Shown here: positions 16,881 to 26,098 of the stretch, piece after piece | How the letters are laid out: each line of letters starts with the position of its first letter | How positions within the stretch are numbered: the stretch's first letter is position 1 | Assembly: GCF_000025985.1 (NCBI RefSeq) | Contig: NC_003228.3 | Location: forward strand, 1,426,001-1,490,000 | From: Bacteroides fragilis NCTC 9343 | GTDB taxonomy: Bacteria; Bacteroidota; Bacteroidia; Bacteroidales; Bacteroidaceae | DNA: 64,000 bases | Direction: 5' to 3' | Position numbers and translations under genes: made by a program | The notes under the pieces: model-generated | The model's input: the letters and a program-made list of their open reading frames with translations, nothing else | Told to the model about the DNA's origin: nothing | Databases searched by the model: none

Positions 16881-19043
16881 ATGGGCAAGAAAGTATTAGT
16901 CTTTTTACTGTTGCTATCATTTATCGGATGGACAAAGGCTCAACAGGAAGAGTTACAAAATGGTACGGAGCAGAGTAAACAACTCCAGGTTTTTGGACGC
17001 AATATATTTGCCAGCCGGAATTTGTCATTTGAGCCAAATTTAAATATTCCTACTCCGGAAAATTATAGGTTGGGGCCGGGGGATGAAGTGATTATTGATG
17101 TATGGGGAACTTCGGAAAATACGGTACGAGAGACTATTTCTCCGGAAGGTAATATCATGGTGGAGAATATCGGTCCTATCTACCTGAGTGGTATGAATAT
17201 GGAGGAGGCTGAACGATATTTGCGGCATGAATTTAGTAAGATTTATGCAGCTATCTCCGGAGAATCGGCACATATCAAGGTGACGTTAGGAAAAATACGT
17301 TCCATTATGGTCAATGTGATGGGAGAGGTCGAAGTTCCCGGTACGTATCGGTTATCGGCTTTTGCATCGGTGTTTCATGCTTTGTATCGTGCCGGAGGAG
17401 TTAATCGTATAGGCAGTTTACGAACCATTCAAGTCGTACGAAGTGGTATGAAAGTAGCTGATGTGGATGTGTATGAGTATATTATGAAAGGAAAACTTAC
17501 AGATGATATACGTTTGTCGGAAGGAGATGTGGTTTTGGTATCCCCTTATGAAAATTTGGTTGGTATATCGGGAAAGGTGAAGAGACCGATGATCTATGAA
17601 ATGAAACATGGAGAAAGTTTAGCTACTTTGATTGGTTATACGGGTGGATTTACCGGAGATGCTTATCGGAATACGGTTCGTCTGGTGCGTCGTAGCGGAA
17701 GGGAGAAGCAAATATATAATGTGGACCAACAGGATTACGATAACTTTATTCTGACTGATAACGATGAAGTGTCCGTTGAGGCGGTATTGGGACGTTTTTC
17801 AAATAAAGTAGAAATTCATGGAGCGGTTTATCGTGCAGGCATGTATCAGTTGGATAGTGTGACGGGGACTATAAAGCGGCTGATACAACAGGCGGAAGGT
17901 CTTCGTGGAGATGCTTTTCTTAATAGAGCCTTGTTGAGGCGGGAGCGTGAAGATCTGTCTCATGAAATGATTCCTGTTGATCTGAAAAAACTTATGGCAG
18001 GAACTGCACCCGATTTACCTCTGCAAAAGAATGATGTACTCTATATCTCAAGTATAAAGGAATTGGAAAAAGAAGGAGTTCTCTTCATTTATGGTGACGT
18101 GGCAAAACCGGGTTATTTTCCCTTTGCGCGGAATATGAGTGTTCAGGACTTGATTTTAAAAGCTGGCGGATTATTGGAATCGGCTTCGACTGTTCGTATC
18201 GATGTGTCACGACGAATTAAAGATCCTAAAAGTGTTTCTTCTTCTACTGTGATAGGGAAAAGCTTTACAGTAGAATTGAAAAATGGACTGTTGATAGGAG
18301 AGAGCAATACACTGAAATTGGAACCTTATGATATGGTGTTTGTACGTAGAAGTCCAGGGTATCAAAAGCAGGCAAATGTGACGGTCAATGGGGAAGTTAC
18401 ATTTACAGGAAACTATGCGCTGACTAAAAAGAATGAACGGCTGAGTGACTTGATAGCAAAAGCCGGAGGGTTATCGAAGAGCGCCTATGCGAAAGGTGCG
18501 CGTCTGATGCGCAGGATGACAGCGGATGAAATCCGGCAAAAGCAAGATGCAGTTCGGTTTGCAACAAAGGGAACCGGAAAAGATTCGGTCTCTTTATCTT
18601 CTTTGGAAGTGGATCAGACTTACTCTGTCGGTATTGAACTTGAAAAAGCTCTGGCAAAGCCGAAATCGGATGAAGATCTGGTATTACGGGAGGGCGACGT
18701 ACTTTTTGTTCCTAAATATGTCAGTACCGTGACTGTTAACGGTGCTGTGATGTACCCCAATACTGTGCTTTATCAGAAAGGAAGTGGAATTGATTATTAT
18801 ATAGGACAAGCCGGTGGTTTTGAAAACCGGGCCTTGAAACGGCGTGCTTATGTTGTATATATGAATGGTACAGTCTCCCGATTGAGAAGAAATACGGCAA
18901 ATGCCATTGAACCCGGGTGTGAAATAATTGTGCCCAGCAAAGGAGAACGGAAGAAAATGACTACAGCAGGAGCTGTTGGCATGAGTAGCTCCATTGCTTC
19001 TATAGCTGCGATGGTTGCTTCGATGGTGAGTTTAACAAAATAA
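16881..19043 (+). CDS. Polysaccharide export protein with SLBB repeats (Wza-like)
   Basis: The 720-residue protein begins with a cleavable signal peptide (VLVFLLLLSFIGWTKAQ). A Poly_export domain follows at about 45-130, with YRLGPGDEVIIDVWG. Repeated SLBB domains then run to about residue 680, each with the G-V-x-x-PG-Y/T pattern (MGEVEVPGTY, YGDVAKPGYF, NGEVTFTGNY, NGAVMYPNTV). The C-terminus ends in a small hydrophobic alanine/serine-rich stretch (residues 695-718). It should form or line the outer-membrane exit channel for a surface polysaccharide. No glycosyltransferase, flippase or tyrosine-kinase gene is adjacent. Expression probably depends on the invertible promoter. Confidence 0.92.
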   Translation: MGKKVLVFLLLLSFIGWTKAQQEELQNGTEQSKQLQVFGRNIFASRNLSFEPNLNIPTPENYRLGPGDEVIIDVWGTSENTVRETISPEGNIMVENIGPIYLSGMNMEEAERYLRHEFSKIYAAISGESAHIKVTLGKIRSIMVNVMGEVEVPGTYRLSAFASVFHALYRAGGVNRIGSLRTIQVVRSGMKVADVDVYEYIMKGKLTDDIRLSEGDVVLVSPYENLVGISGKVKRPMIYEMKHGESLATLIGYTGGFTGDAYRNTVRLVRRSGREKQIYNVDQQDYDNFILTDNDEVSVEAVLGRFSNKVEIHGAVYRAGMYQLDSVTGTIKRLIQQAEGLRGDAFLNRALLRREREDLSHEMIPVDLKKLMAGTAPDLPLQKNDVLYISSIKELEKEGVLFIYGDVAKPGYFPFARNMSVQDLILKAGGLLESASTVRIDVSRRIKDPKSVSSSTVIGKSFTVELKNGLLIGESNTLKLEPYDMVFVRRSPGYQKQANVTVNGEVTFTGNYALTKKNERLSDLIAKAGGLSKSAYAKGARLMRRMTADEIRQKQDAVRFATKGTGKDSVSLSSLEVDQTYSVGIELEKALAKPKSDEDLVLREGDVLFVPKYVSTVTVNGAVMYPNTVLYQKGSGIDYYIGQAGGFENRALKRRAYVVYMNGTVSRLRRNTANAIEPGCEIIVPSKGERKKMTTAGAVGMSSSIASIAAMVASMVSLTK

Positions 19044-19050
19044 GAAATAG

Positions 19051-19575
19051 ATGAATACAAACGAAAGGCCCGAAATGACAGAAAAACAGTCATGTCATTG
19101 GTATCTTGCTTTTACTGCTTCTCGGGCAGAGCAACGCGTGAAGCAAGAACTGGATCAGCGGAAAGTCCGAAACTATCTTCCACTACGTAAAATTACTTAT
19201 CAATGGCAGGGACGTTCCAGGGAGGCATTATGTCCACAAATAGCTCGTTGCGTCCTTATTTGGACGTCATTGTCCGACATTCGGCAGTTATCCGGAATAT
19301 CAGGATTGATTATTCCTCAAAACATCTGGGATTATCGTGTTCCGGAATGGCAGGTGGAAAGTTATCAACTATTGTTTTCTCAAATGGATACCGCTGTGGA
19401 ATGGATACCCGATTGCTTGGAATCCGCCACAATGGTTCGTGTTACAGGAGGTCCTTTGACTGGGTTAGTGGGCGAACTGGATACTTCGGACACAGGGTTT
19501 CGGATAAGGATCCGTTTTCATTCTATGGGATGTTTTCGTGTTGCTGTACCTGAAGAATGGATTGAAAAATTTTAA
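19051..19575 (+). CDS. UpxY-like NusG-family transcription antiterminator
   Basis: The 174-residue protein begins 7 bases after the export gene; ATG 19075 is an alternative start. It has an N-terminal NGN domain (WYLAFTASRAEQRVKQEL near residue 17, then NYLPLRKITYQW) and a C-terminal KOW motif (VRVTGGPLTGLVGELD near residue 130). This is the architecture of UpxY proteins, which let RNA polymerase read through the leaders of Bacteroides capsule operons. In those loci upxY is normally first and followed by upxZ. Here it is last in a two- or three-gene unit, with no upxZ or biosynthetic genes. Confidence 0.85.
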   Translation: MNTNERPEMTEKQSCHWYLAFTASRAEQRVKQELDQRKVRNYLPLRKITYQWQGRSREALCPQIARCVLIWTSLSDIRQLSGISGLIIPQNIWDYRVPEWQVESYQLLFSQMDTAVEWIPDCLESATMVRVTGGPLTGLVGELDTSDTGFRIRIRFHSMGCFRVAVPEEWIEKF

Positions 19576-19737
19576 GAACCTGTTTGAATCTACAAGTTTG
19601 TATGAACAAAGATTGAATGCTTTTCTAAGTCCATCCTTAGGTTTGTTGCTGTCAGAGACATATCGATGGGTGTAGAGAAATAAGAGATGTTCGAAAACAG
19701 GATCTAACTATTACTTTTTCTTTTTTTCATCTCAACG

Positions 19738-19771
19738 ATAATTCCTCGTCTGTTACAGGGCGGGGAATTAT
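19738..19771 (+). terminator. Terminator-like hairpin downstream of the export/UpxY unit
   Basis: ATAATTCCTCG (19738-19748) pairs with CGGGGAATTAT (19761-19771), 11 bp with one wobble, followed by TTTTATTTT. An overlapping alternative stem, GTTACAGGG (19752-19760) with CCCTGTAAC (19783-19791), cannot form at the same time. Confidence 0.6.
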
Positions 19772-19881
19772 TATTTTATTTTCCCTGTAACTTTGACTTT
19801 TTTTCATCTTTCAAGTGACAATAGAATGTCAAAATCTGACTTTCTGTCAGAGTCCTGTCATTTTCGATCTTACTCAACCTT

Positions 19882-19898
19882 TTGGCACAAGGTTTGTT
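19882..19898 (+). promoter_or_regulatory. Sigma54-like -24/-12 element upstream of dnaK
   Basis: The sequence TTGGCACAAGGTTTGTT matches TTGGCAC-N5-TTGCW except for T in place of the -12 C. It lies 98 bases before the dnaK start. Its spacing is the same as that of the element upstream of clpB. Confidence 0.4.
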
Positions 19899-19995
19899 TT
19901 TTTATAGTCGTCCGCTTAAGACAAACTCCTGAAGGGGGTGCGGGAACAACCGGACAAAAGAAACTGAAATAATAATAAATAAAAGAATAACGATC

Positions 19996-21915
19996 ATGGG
20001 AAAAATTATTGGTATTGACTTAGGAACTACAAACTCTTGTGTTTCTGTATTTGAAGGAAACGAACCTGTAGTAATTGCAAATAGTGAAGGTAAACGTACG
20101 ACTCCTTCTATTGTGGCATTTGTAGATGGCGGAGAACGTAAAGTCGGTGATCCTGCAAAACGTCAGGCTATCACGAACCCTACCCGTACAATTTTCTCTA
20201 TCAAACGTTTCATGGGTGAGAATTGGGATCAGGTACAAAAAGAAATAGCACGCGTTCCTTATAAAGTAGTGAAAGGTGATAACAACACTCCACGTGTGGA
20301 TATTGACGGACGCCTGTATACTCCACAGGAAATTTCAGCAATGATTCTGCAGAAGATGAAGAAAACAGCTGAGGATTATCTGGGACAAGAAGTAACAGAA
20401 GCTGTGATTACCGTTCCTGCATATTTCTCTGATTCGCAGCGTCAGGCAACTAAAGAAGCCGGACAGATTGCCGGTTTGGAAGTTAAACGTATTGTAAACG
20501 AACCGACAGCGGCTGCGTTGGCTTATGGTCTTGATAAGGCTCATAAAGATATGAAGATTGCCGTATTCGACTTAGGTGGAGGTACATTCGATATTTCTAT
20601 CTTGGAGTTCGGTGGCGGCGTATTCGAGGTGCTTTCTACAAATGGTGACACCCATTTGGGTGGTGATGACTTTGACCAGGTTATTATCGATTGGCTGGTT
20701 CAGGAATTTAAGAACGATGAAGGTGCCGACCTGACTCAGGATCCGATGGCTATGCAGCGTTTGAAAGAAGCTGCTGAAAAAGCGAAGATTGAATTGTCTT
20801 CTTCTACAAGCACTGAAATCAACTTGCCGTATATTATGCCGGTAGGTGGTGTACCTAAGCACTTGGTTAAGACGCTGACTCGCGCTAAATTTGAATCTTT
20901 GGCTCACAACTTGATTCAGGCTTGTCTTGAACCCTGTAAGAAAGCAATGCAGGATGCAGGTTTGAGTAACTCGGATATTGATGAAGTAATCCTCGTAGGT
21001 GGTTCTTCTCGTATTCCGGCTGTACAGAAGCTGGTTGAAGATTTCTTTGGTAAAACTCCTTCAAAGGGGGTTAATCCGGATGAAGTTGTAGCTGTAGGTG
21101 CTGCTGTTCAGGGTGCTGTGCTGACTGATGAAATCAAAGGTGTGGTATTGTTGGATGTTACTCCGTTGTCAATGGGTATCGAAACACTGGGTGGTGTGAT
21201 GACTAAATTGATTGACGCTAATACTACAATCCCTGCACGTAAGAGCGAAACATTCTCTACTGCTGCCGACAATCAGACAGAAGTTACCATTCACGTTCTG
21301 CAAGGTGAACGTCCGATGGCTGCACAAAATAAATCAATCGGTCAGTTCAATCTGACTGGAATTGCTCCGGCACGTCGTGGCGTTCCTCAAATTGAGGTAA
21401 CTTTCGATATCGATGCCAACGGTATTCTGAAAGTATCTGCAAAGGATAAGGCTACTGGTAAAGAACAGGCTATCCGTATCGAGGCTTCCAGCGGTTTGAG
21501 CAAAGAGGAAATCGAAAAAATGAAGGCTGAAGCTGAGGCTAATGCAGAGGCTGATAAGAAAGAACGTGAGAAGATTGATAAACTGAATCAGGCTGACAGT
21601 TTGATCTTCCAGACTGAGACTCAGTTGAAGGAATTGGGTGATAAGTTACCGGCAGATAAGAAAGCTCCGATCGAGGCTGCTCTCCAGAAACTGAAAGATG
21701 CTCACAAGGCTCAGGATATGACAACTATCGATAGCGCTATGGCTGAACTGAATACTGCATTCCAGGCTGCAAGTGCCGAAATGTACGCTCAGAGCGGTGC
21801 ACAAGGTGGTGCACAGGCCGGTCCGGATATGAACGCAGGTCAGTCAAATGCCGGACAAAATAATGGCAAACAAGACGATAATGTTCAGGATGCTGACTTT
21901 GAAGAAGTGAAGTAA
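19996..21915 (+). CDS. dnaK: Molecular chaperone DnaK (Hsp70)
   Basis: The 639-residue protein has the standard parts. A nucleotide-binding domain (1-385) contains [11 protein letters not shown], the [11 protein letters not shown] phosphate loop and [11 protein letters not shown]. The substrate-binding domain spans about 390-505, a helical lid runs to about 600, and a glycine/glutamine/asparagine-rich linker follows. The end is DADFEEVK. The gene stands alone: no grpE or dnaJ is adjacent, unlike many bacteria. A terminator follows after 26 bases. It would act with ClpB, also encoded in this window. Confidence 0.98.
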   Translation: MGKIIGIDLGTTNSCVSVFEGNEPVVIANSEGKRTTPSIVAFVDGGERKVGDPAKRQAITNPTRTIFSIKRFMGENWDQVQKEIARVPYKVVKGDNNTPRVDIDGRLYTPQEISAMILQKMKKTAEDYLGQEVTEAVITVPAYFSDSQRQATKEAGQIAGLEVKRIVNEPTAAALAYGLDKAHKDMKIAVFDLGGGTFDISILEFGGGVFEVLSTNGDTHLGGDDFDQVIIDWLVQEFKNDEGADLTQDPMAMQRLKEAAEKAKIELSSSTSTEINLPYIMPVGGVPKHLVKTLTRAKFESLAHNLIQACLEPCKKAMQDAGLSNSDIDEVILVGGSSRIPAVQKLVEDFFGKTPSKGVNPDEVVAVGAAVQGAVLTDEIKGVVLLDVTPLSMGIETLGGVMTKLIDANTTIPARKSETFSTAADNQTEVTIHVLQGERPMAAQNKSIGQFNLTGIAPARRGVPQIEVTFDIDANGILKVSAKDKATGKEQAIRIEASSGLSKEEIEKMKAEAEANAEADKKEREKIDKLNQADSLIFQTETQLKELGDKLPADKKAPIEAALQKLKDAHKAQDMTTIDSAMAELNTAFQAASAEMYAQSGAQGGAQAGPDMNAGQSNAGQNNGKQDDNVQDADFEEVK

Positions 21916-21941
21916 GTCCGGTTATCAATAGGTCTACATAC

Positions 21942-21980
21942 AAAAGGCCGTTACAAGACAAGTGCTTGTGACGGCCTTTT
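21942..21980 (+). terminator. Terminator of dnaK
   Basis: AAAAGGCCGTTACAAG (21942-21957) pairs with 21965-21980 with one mismatch, and the stem is followed by TTTTTT. Confidence 0.9.
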
Positions 21981-22065
21981 TTCGTTTGAACCAATTTTAA
22001 CTCTTCGTTTGAAACCAAGCTATCTCTTAGTTGTTGTACACTGCAACGGTATAACGGACAGAGAT

Positions 22066-23637
22066 ATGTTTGGGAAATCAGATGATTTAAAGGATATGAG
22101 GAAATGGCGGGTATGGAAGCTGAAGCTGATAGATGCTCGTCTTTATTTTGTCAGTATATTCGTAGGACTGTTGACAGGACTGGTTGCTGTTCCTTATCAT
22201 TATCTGCTACAATTGTTTTTCAATACCCGTAGAGATTTTTTTGATTCACATCCACATTGGTATTGGCATATTCCTATTTTCTTGTCCTTATGGGGAATAC
22301 TTTTGTTTGTTATGTGGCTGGTGAAAAAAATGCCTTTAATCACCGGTGGGGGCATCCCTCAAACCCGTGGGGTTATTAATGGACGTATCTCTTACAAACA
22401 TCCTTTTATTGAATTGGTGTCTAAATTTGTGGGAGGAGTGCTGGCTTTGAGTGCGGGATTGTCTTTAGGGCGTGAAGGACCTTCCGTCCAGATAGGTTCT
22501 TATGTGGGGTGCCTTGTATCGAAGTGGGGAAGAGTATTGGCCGGTGAACGAAAACAACTGCTGGCAGCCGGTGCCGGTGCCGGGTTGGCTGCTGCTTTTG
22601 CCGCTCCTTTGGCTTCATCTTTACTGGTTATTGAGTCTATCGAACGTTTTGATGCCCCCAAGACTGCTATAACTACTTTGCTTGCGGGAGTGGTGGCCGG
22701 CGGTGTGGCAAGTATGATTTTTCCTATCAATCCTTATTTTCAGATTGATGCCATTTCTCCCGGACTGACTTTTTTTTCACAAGTTAAACTGTTCTTATTA
22801 TTGGCTGCAGTGATTTCCGTATCCGGTAAGATTTATTCGGTTATTACTGTTTGGTTTAAGCGACTTTATCCCGCAATCAAGCATCCGGCCTATGTTAAGA
22901 TGCTCTACCTCTTGTTTATAGCTTACTTAATATCGCTTACTGAGGTGAATTTAACCGGTGGAGGTGAGCAATTCTTGTTGGGACAGGCGATGCATGCCGA
23001 TACTCATATTATGTGGATTGTGGGGATGATGATTCTGCACTTTGTTTTTAGCGTACTTTCATTTTCATCCGGATTGCCGGGAGGAAGTTTCATTCCCACT
23101 TTGGTTACCGGAGGGTTGATCGGGCAGATAGTTGCTTTGATTCTGGTACGTCAGGGGATCATCGGATACGAAAATATCAGTTATGTTATGTTGATATGTA
23201 TGTCTGCCTTTCTAGTTGCTGTGATCAGGACTCCTCTGACAGCCATTGTCTTGATTACGGAAATCACCGGACATTTGGAAGTTTTCTATCCTTCTATCGT
23301 CGTGGGTGGACTGACCTATTACTTTACGGAAATGTTGCAGATACAACCGTTTAATGTGACACTTTATGATGATATGATTAATTCTCCTGAATTTCAGGAA
23401 GAGAAACGTTATACACTCTCTGTGGAAGTGATGAGTGGTTCGTATTTTGATGGGAAAACAGTCAATGAAATACAGTTGCCGGAACGTTGTGAAATTATCA
23501 ATATACACCGGGACAGGAAAGATATACCCCCGGCAAAGCAGAAACTTGTTCCGGGGGATCAGGTGCAGATCGAGATGGATGCACAAGATATTGAAAAATT
23601 ATACGAGCCTTTGGTAAGTATGGCCAATATTTATTGA
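22066..23637 (+). CDS. ClC-family chloride channel or H+/Cl- exchanger with C-terminal RCK_C domain
   Basis: I start at ATG 22066 ([18 protein letters not shown]), about 523 residues. The three ClC filter sequences are present: GGGIPQ near residue 107, [10 protein letters not shown] near 148 (with the gating glutamate) and GLPGGSFIP near 345. About ten membrane helices are seen. Residues 450-520 form a TrkA_C/RCK_C-like regulatory domain ([29 protein letters not shown]), an arrangement known in some bacterial ClC proteins. The gating glutamate is compatible with exchange. The stop codon overlaps the convergent nfo gene by 7 bases, so no terminator separates them. Confidence 0.93.
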   Translation: MFGKSDDLKDMRKWRVWKLKLIDARLYFVSIFVGLLTGLVAVPYHYLLQLFFNTRRDFFDSHPHWYWHIPIFLSLWGILLFVMWLVKKMPLITGGGIPQTRGVINGRISYKHPFIELVSKFVGGVLALSAGLSLGREGPSVQIGSYVGCLVSKWGRVLAGERKQLLAAGAGAGLAAAFAAPLASSLLVIESIERFDAPKTAITTLLAGVVAGGVASMIFPINPYFQIDAISPGLTFFSQVKLFLLLAAVISVSGKIYSVITVWFKRLYPAIKHPAYVKMLYLLFIAYLISLTEVNLTGGGEQFLLGQAMHADTHIMWIVGMMILHFVFSVLSFSSGLPGGSFIPTLVTGGLIGQIVALILVRQGIIGYENISYVMLICMSAFLVAVIRTPLTAIVLITEITGHLEVFYPSIVVGGLTYYFTEMLQIQPFNVTLYDDMINSPEFQEEKRYTLSVEVMSGSYFDGKTVNEIQLPERCEIINIHRDRKDIPPAKQKLVPGDQVQIEMDAQDIEKLYEPLVSMANIY

Positions 23638-24467
23638 GTTTGTTCTCTCAGCCAGGCTATTTCTTCGGGCCACAGTGTTTCGTCGATAGTCTCCAGAATC
23701 AACGGCATGTTGTCGAAACGGGGATCTTTCATTAGCTTCTCAAAGAAAGCGAAACCGATTAATCCCTTACCGATGCTGTCGTGACGGTCTACACGACTTC
23801 CCAATTCTTTTTTTGAATCGTTGAGATGCATTCCCCGCAGATATTCAAATCCGACCACTTCACCGAATTCTCCGAATACGTCATCATAATCATTCAGAAA
23901 GTCATAACCGGCTGTAAAGGTGTGGCAGGTGTCCAGGCACACTCCTACACGGCTTTTATCTTCCACGCGGTCGATGATGTATTTCAACTGCCAGAATTCA
24001 TTTCCCAGGTTACTTCCCTGTCCTGCCGTGTTTTCAATAACAGCGGTTACTCCTTTGGTCTTTTCCAAAGCCAGATTGATACTTTCTGCAATTCGGTCCA
24101 GACATTCCTCTACCGATATCTTGTTGAGATGGCTTCCCGGATGGAAGTTCAGTAATTTTAATCCCAGTTGTTCGCAGCGTTGCATTTCGTCAAGGAAAGC
24201 AGCCCTACTTTTAGTTAATCCTTCTTCTTCAGGATGTCCCAGATTGATCAGATAACTGTCATGTGGGAGAATGTATTCGGGGGCAAAACCGAACTTCTCA
24301 CAATTTTCTTTGAATAGACGAATACTATCTTCAGTTAGAGGCTTACTGACCCACTGGCGTTGATTTTTTGTGAAGAGGGCGAACGCATTGGCCCCGATCT
24401 CATGTGCATTAACAGGAGCAAACTCTACTCCTCCCGATGCACTGACATGTGCTCCGATATATTTCAT
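23631..24467 (-). CDS. nfo: Endonuclease IV (AP endonuclease)
   Basis: I use ATG 24467 ([13 protein letters not shown]), giving 278 residues, the family length. The longer frame upstream consists of translated repeat sequence. Zinc ligands and family signatures are clear: [28 protein letters not shown], and [17 protein letters not shown] with IGKG. It cleaves DNA 5' to abasic and oxidised sites in base-excision repair. Its 3' end overlaps the ClC gene. Its upstream region contains three copies of a 16-base element that also form a large hairpin. Confidence 0.97.
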   Translation of the reverse strand: MKYIGAHVSASGGVEFAPVNAHEIGANAFALFTKNQRQWVSKPLTEDSIRLFKENCEKFGFAPEYILPHDSYLINLGHPEEEGLTKSRAAFLDEMQRCEQLGLKLLNFHPGSHLNKISVEECLDRIAESINLALEKTKGVTAVIENTAGQGSNLGNEFWQLKYIIDRVEDKSRVGVCLDTCHTFTAGYDFLNDYDDVFGEFGEVVGFEYLRGMHLNDSKKELGSRVDRHDSIGKGLIGFAFFEKLMKDPRFDNMPLILETIDETLWPEEIAWLREQTQ

Positions 24468-24504
24468 AATTCTTTTCTTTGATTTGTCTGCAAAGATAAC
24501 ATTT

Positions 24505-24576
24505 CCATAACAATATATGTTTTGCCCCATAACAATATATGTAATCACTCATTACATATATTGTTATGGGGCAAAA
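24505..24576. repeat. Triple 16-base element forming a 26-bp hairpin between trpB2 and nfo
   Basis: CCATAACAATATATGT occurs at 24505-24520 and 24527-24542 as direct copies, and once inverted at 24553-24568. The 26-base arms 24520-24545 and 24551-24576 are perfectly complementary, with loop CACTC. It probably terminates the minus-strand trpB2 transcript and lies in the nfo leader or operator region. Confidence 0.75.
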
Positions 24577-24595
24577 GCTCAGATGGTCTTAATGA

Positions 24596-25963
24596 TTAAG
24601 CTAAGTTTCCTATTTCGTCCAGATTCTTTTGGATATCATCGTCTGTAAGCGAATAGTTTACCAAGTCGCCGGACAGATATTTGTCATATGAAGCCATATC
24701 GATCAGTCCGTGGCCGGACAGATTGAACAGTATTACTTTCTCTTCTCCGCTTTCTTTGCACTTATTGGCTTCACGGATGGTGGCTGCAATGGCGTGACAT
24801 GATTCAGGAGCAGGGATGATTCCCTCAACTTGTGCGAACAGGCATCCTGCTTCGAATGATTCCAACTGACTGATATCTACTGCTTCCATCAGTTTGTCTT
24901 TCAGGAGTTGCGAAACGATTACTCCGGCACCGTGATAACGAAGTCCGCCTGCATGGATATTGGCCGGGGCAAAGTTATGTCCTAATGTGAACATAGGCAA
25001 CAGTGGAGTATATCCGGCTTCATCACCGAAGTCGTACTGGAACTTGCCTCGGGTAAGTTTCGGGCAAGATGCCGGTTCGGCAGCGATGAAACGTGTCTTT
25101 TTACCTTCAAGTATGTTGTGACGCATGAAAGGGAATGCGATACCACCGAAGTTGGAGCCGCCACCAAAGCAGGCAATCACCATATCAGGATATTCGCCAG
25201 CCATTGCCATCTGCTTTTCGGCTTCCAGACCGATCACTGTCTGGTGAAGGGTGACATGGCTCAAAACGGAACCTAATGTATATTTGCAGTTAGGAGTGGT
25301 TTGTGCCAGTTCGATTGCCTCGGAGATGGCGGTCCCTAATGATCCCTGATGATTGGGGTGTGCAGTCAGGATATCTTTTCCTGCACGGGTTGACATTGAA
25401 GGGGATGGGGTCACTTGGGCACCATAAGTCTGCATGATACTGCGGCGGTAAGGTTTCTGTTCATAGCTGATCTTTACCTGATAGACGGCTGCTTCCAGAC
25501 CGAAGAGTTTAGCGGCATAGGCCAAAGAGGCTCCCCATTGTCCTGCTCCGGTTTCAGTTGTTACGTTTTGTACGCCTTCTTTTTTGCAATAATAAGCTTG
25601 AGGGATGGCGGAATTTAATTTGTGTGAACCCATCGGGCTGACACTTTCATTCTTGAAATAGATATGTGCCGGCGTACCCAATGCTTTTTCCAAACCATAG
25701 GCACGAACCAATGGAGTACTACGGTAATATTTATACATTTCACGAACTTCTTCCGGTATTTCGATCCATTGGTCAGTCTGGTTCAGCTCCTGACGGCAAA
25801 GTTCTTCTGCGAAGATCGGATACAGGTCTTCTGCCTTTAATGGCTGTTTGGTTCCCGGATGCAACGGAGGCATCGGTTTGTTCACCATGTCGGCTTGTAT
25901 GTTGTACCAATAGTGTGGAATTTCTTCTTCAGGCAGCATGTACCTTTTTTTCTTGTCGCTCAT
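24596..25963 (-). CDS. TrpB2-type tryptophan synthase beta-like PLP enzyme
   Basis: The 455-residue protein is longer than canonical TrpB (about 400) and has the TrpB2 features: an N-terminal extension (MLPEEEIPHYWYNI), PLP lysine in MGSHKLNSAIP near residue 112, the glycine-rich phosphate loop CFGGGSNFGG near 265, and a late SGHG motif. TrpB2 enzymes condense serine with free indole without a TrpA partner, or perhaps use other substrates. No other trp gene is adjacent. Transcription probably ends at the hairpin just downstream. Confidence 0.93.
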   Translation of the reverse strand: MSDKKKRYMLPEEEIPHYWYNIQADMVNKPMPPLHPGTKQPLKAEDLYPIFAEELCRQELNQTDQWIEIPEEVREMYKYYRSTPLVRAYGLEKALGTPAHIYFKNESVSPMGSHKLNSAIPQAYYCKKEGVQNVTTETGAGQWGASLAYAAKLFGLEAAVYQVKISYEQKPYRRSIMQTYGAQVTPSPSMSTRAGKDILTAHPNHQGSLGTAISEAIELAQTTPNCKYTLGSVLSHVTLHQTVIGLEAEKQMAMAGEYPDMVIACFGGGSNFGGIAFPFMRHNILEGKKTRFIAAEPASCPKLTRGKFQYDFGDEAGYTPLLPMFTLGHNFAPANIHAGGLRYHGAGVIVSQLLKDKLMEAVDISQLESFEAGCLFAQVEGIIPAPESCHAIAATIREANKCKESGEEKVILFNLSGHGLIDMASYDKYLSGDLVNYSLTDDDIQKNLDEIGNLA

Positions 25964-26098
25964 AATATTGTAGTTATTTGATTATTCTGATGCCAAAAGT
26001 AAGTATAATTTTTAAGAATTATATGATTTCAGCAACAAAGAATCGGATATGTTTGTTATTTTAGTTAAGTTTGTGCGACTCAATTAATATGCAATCCG

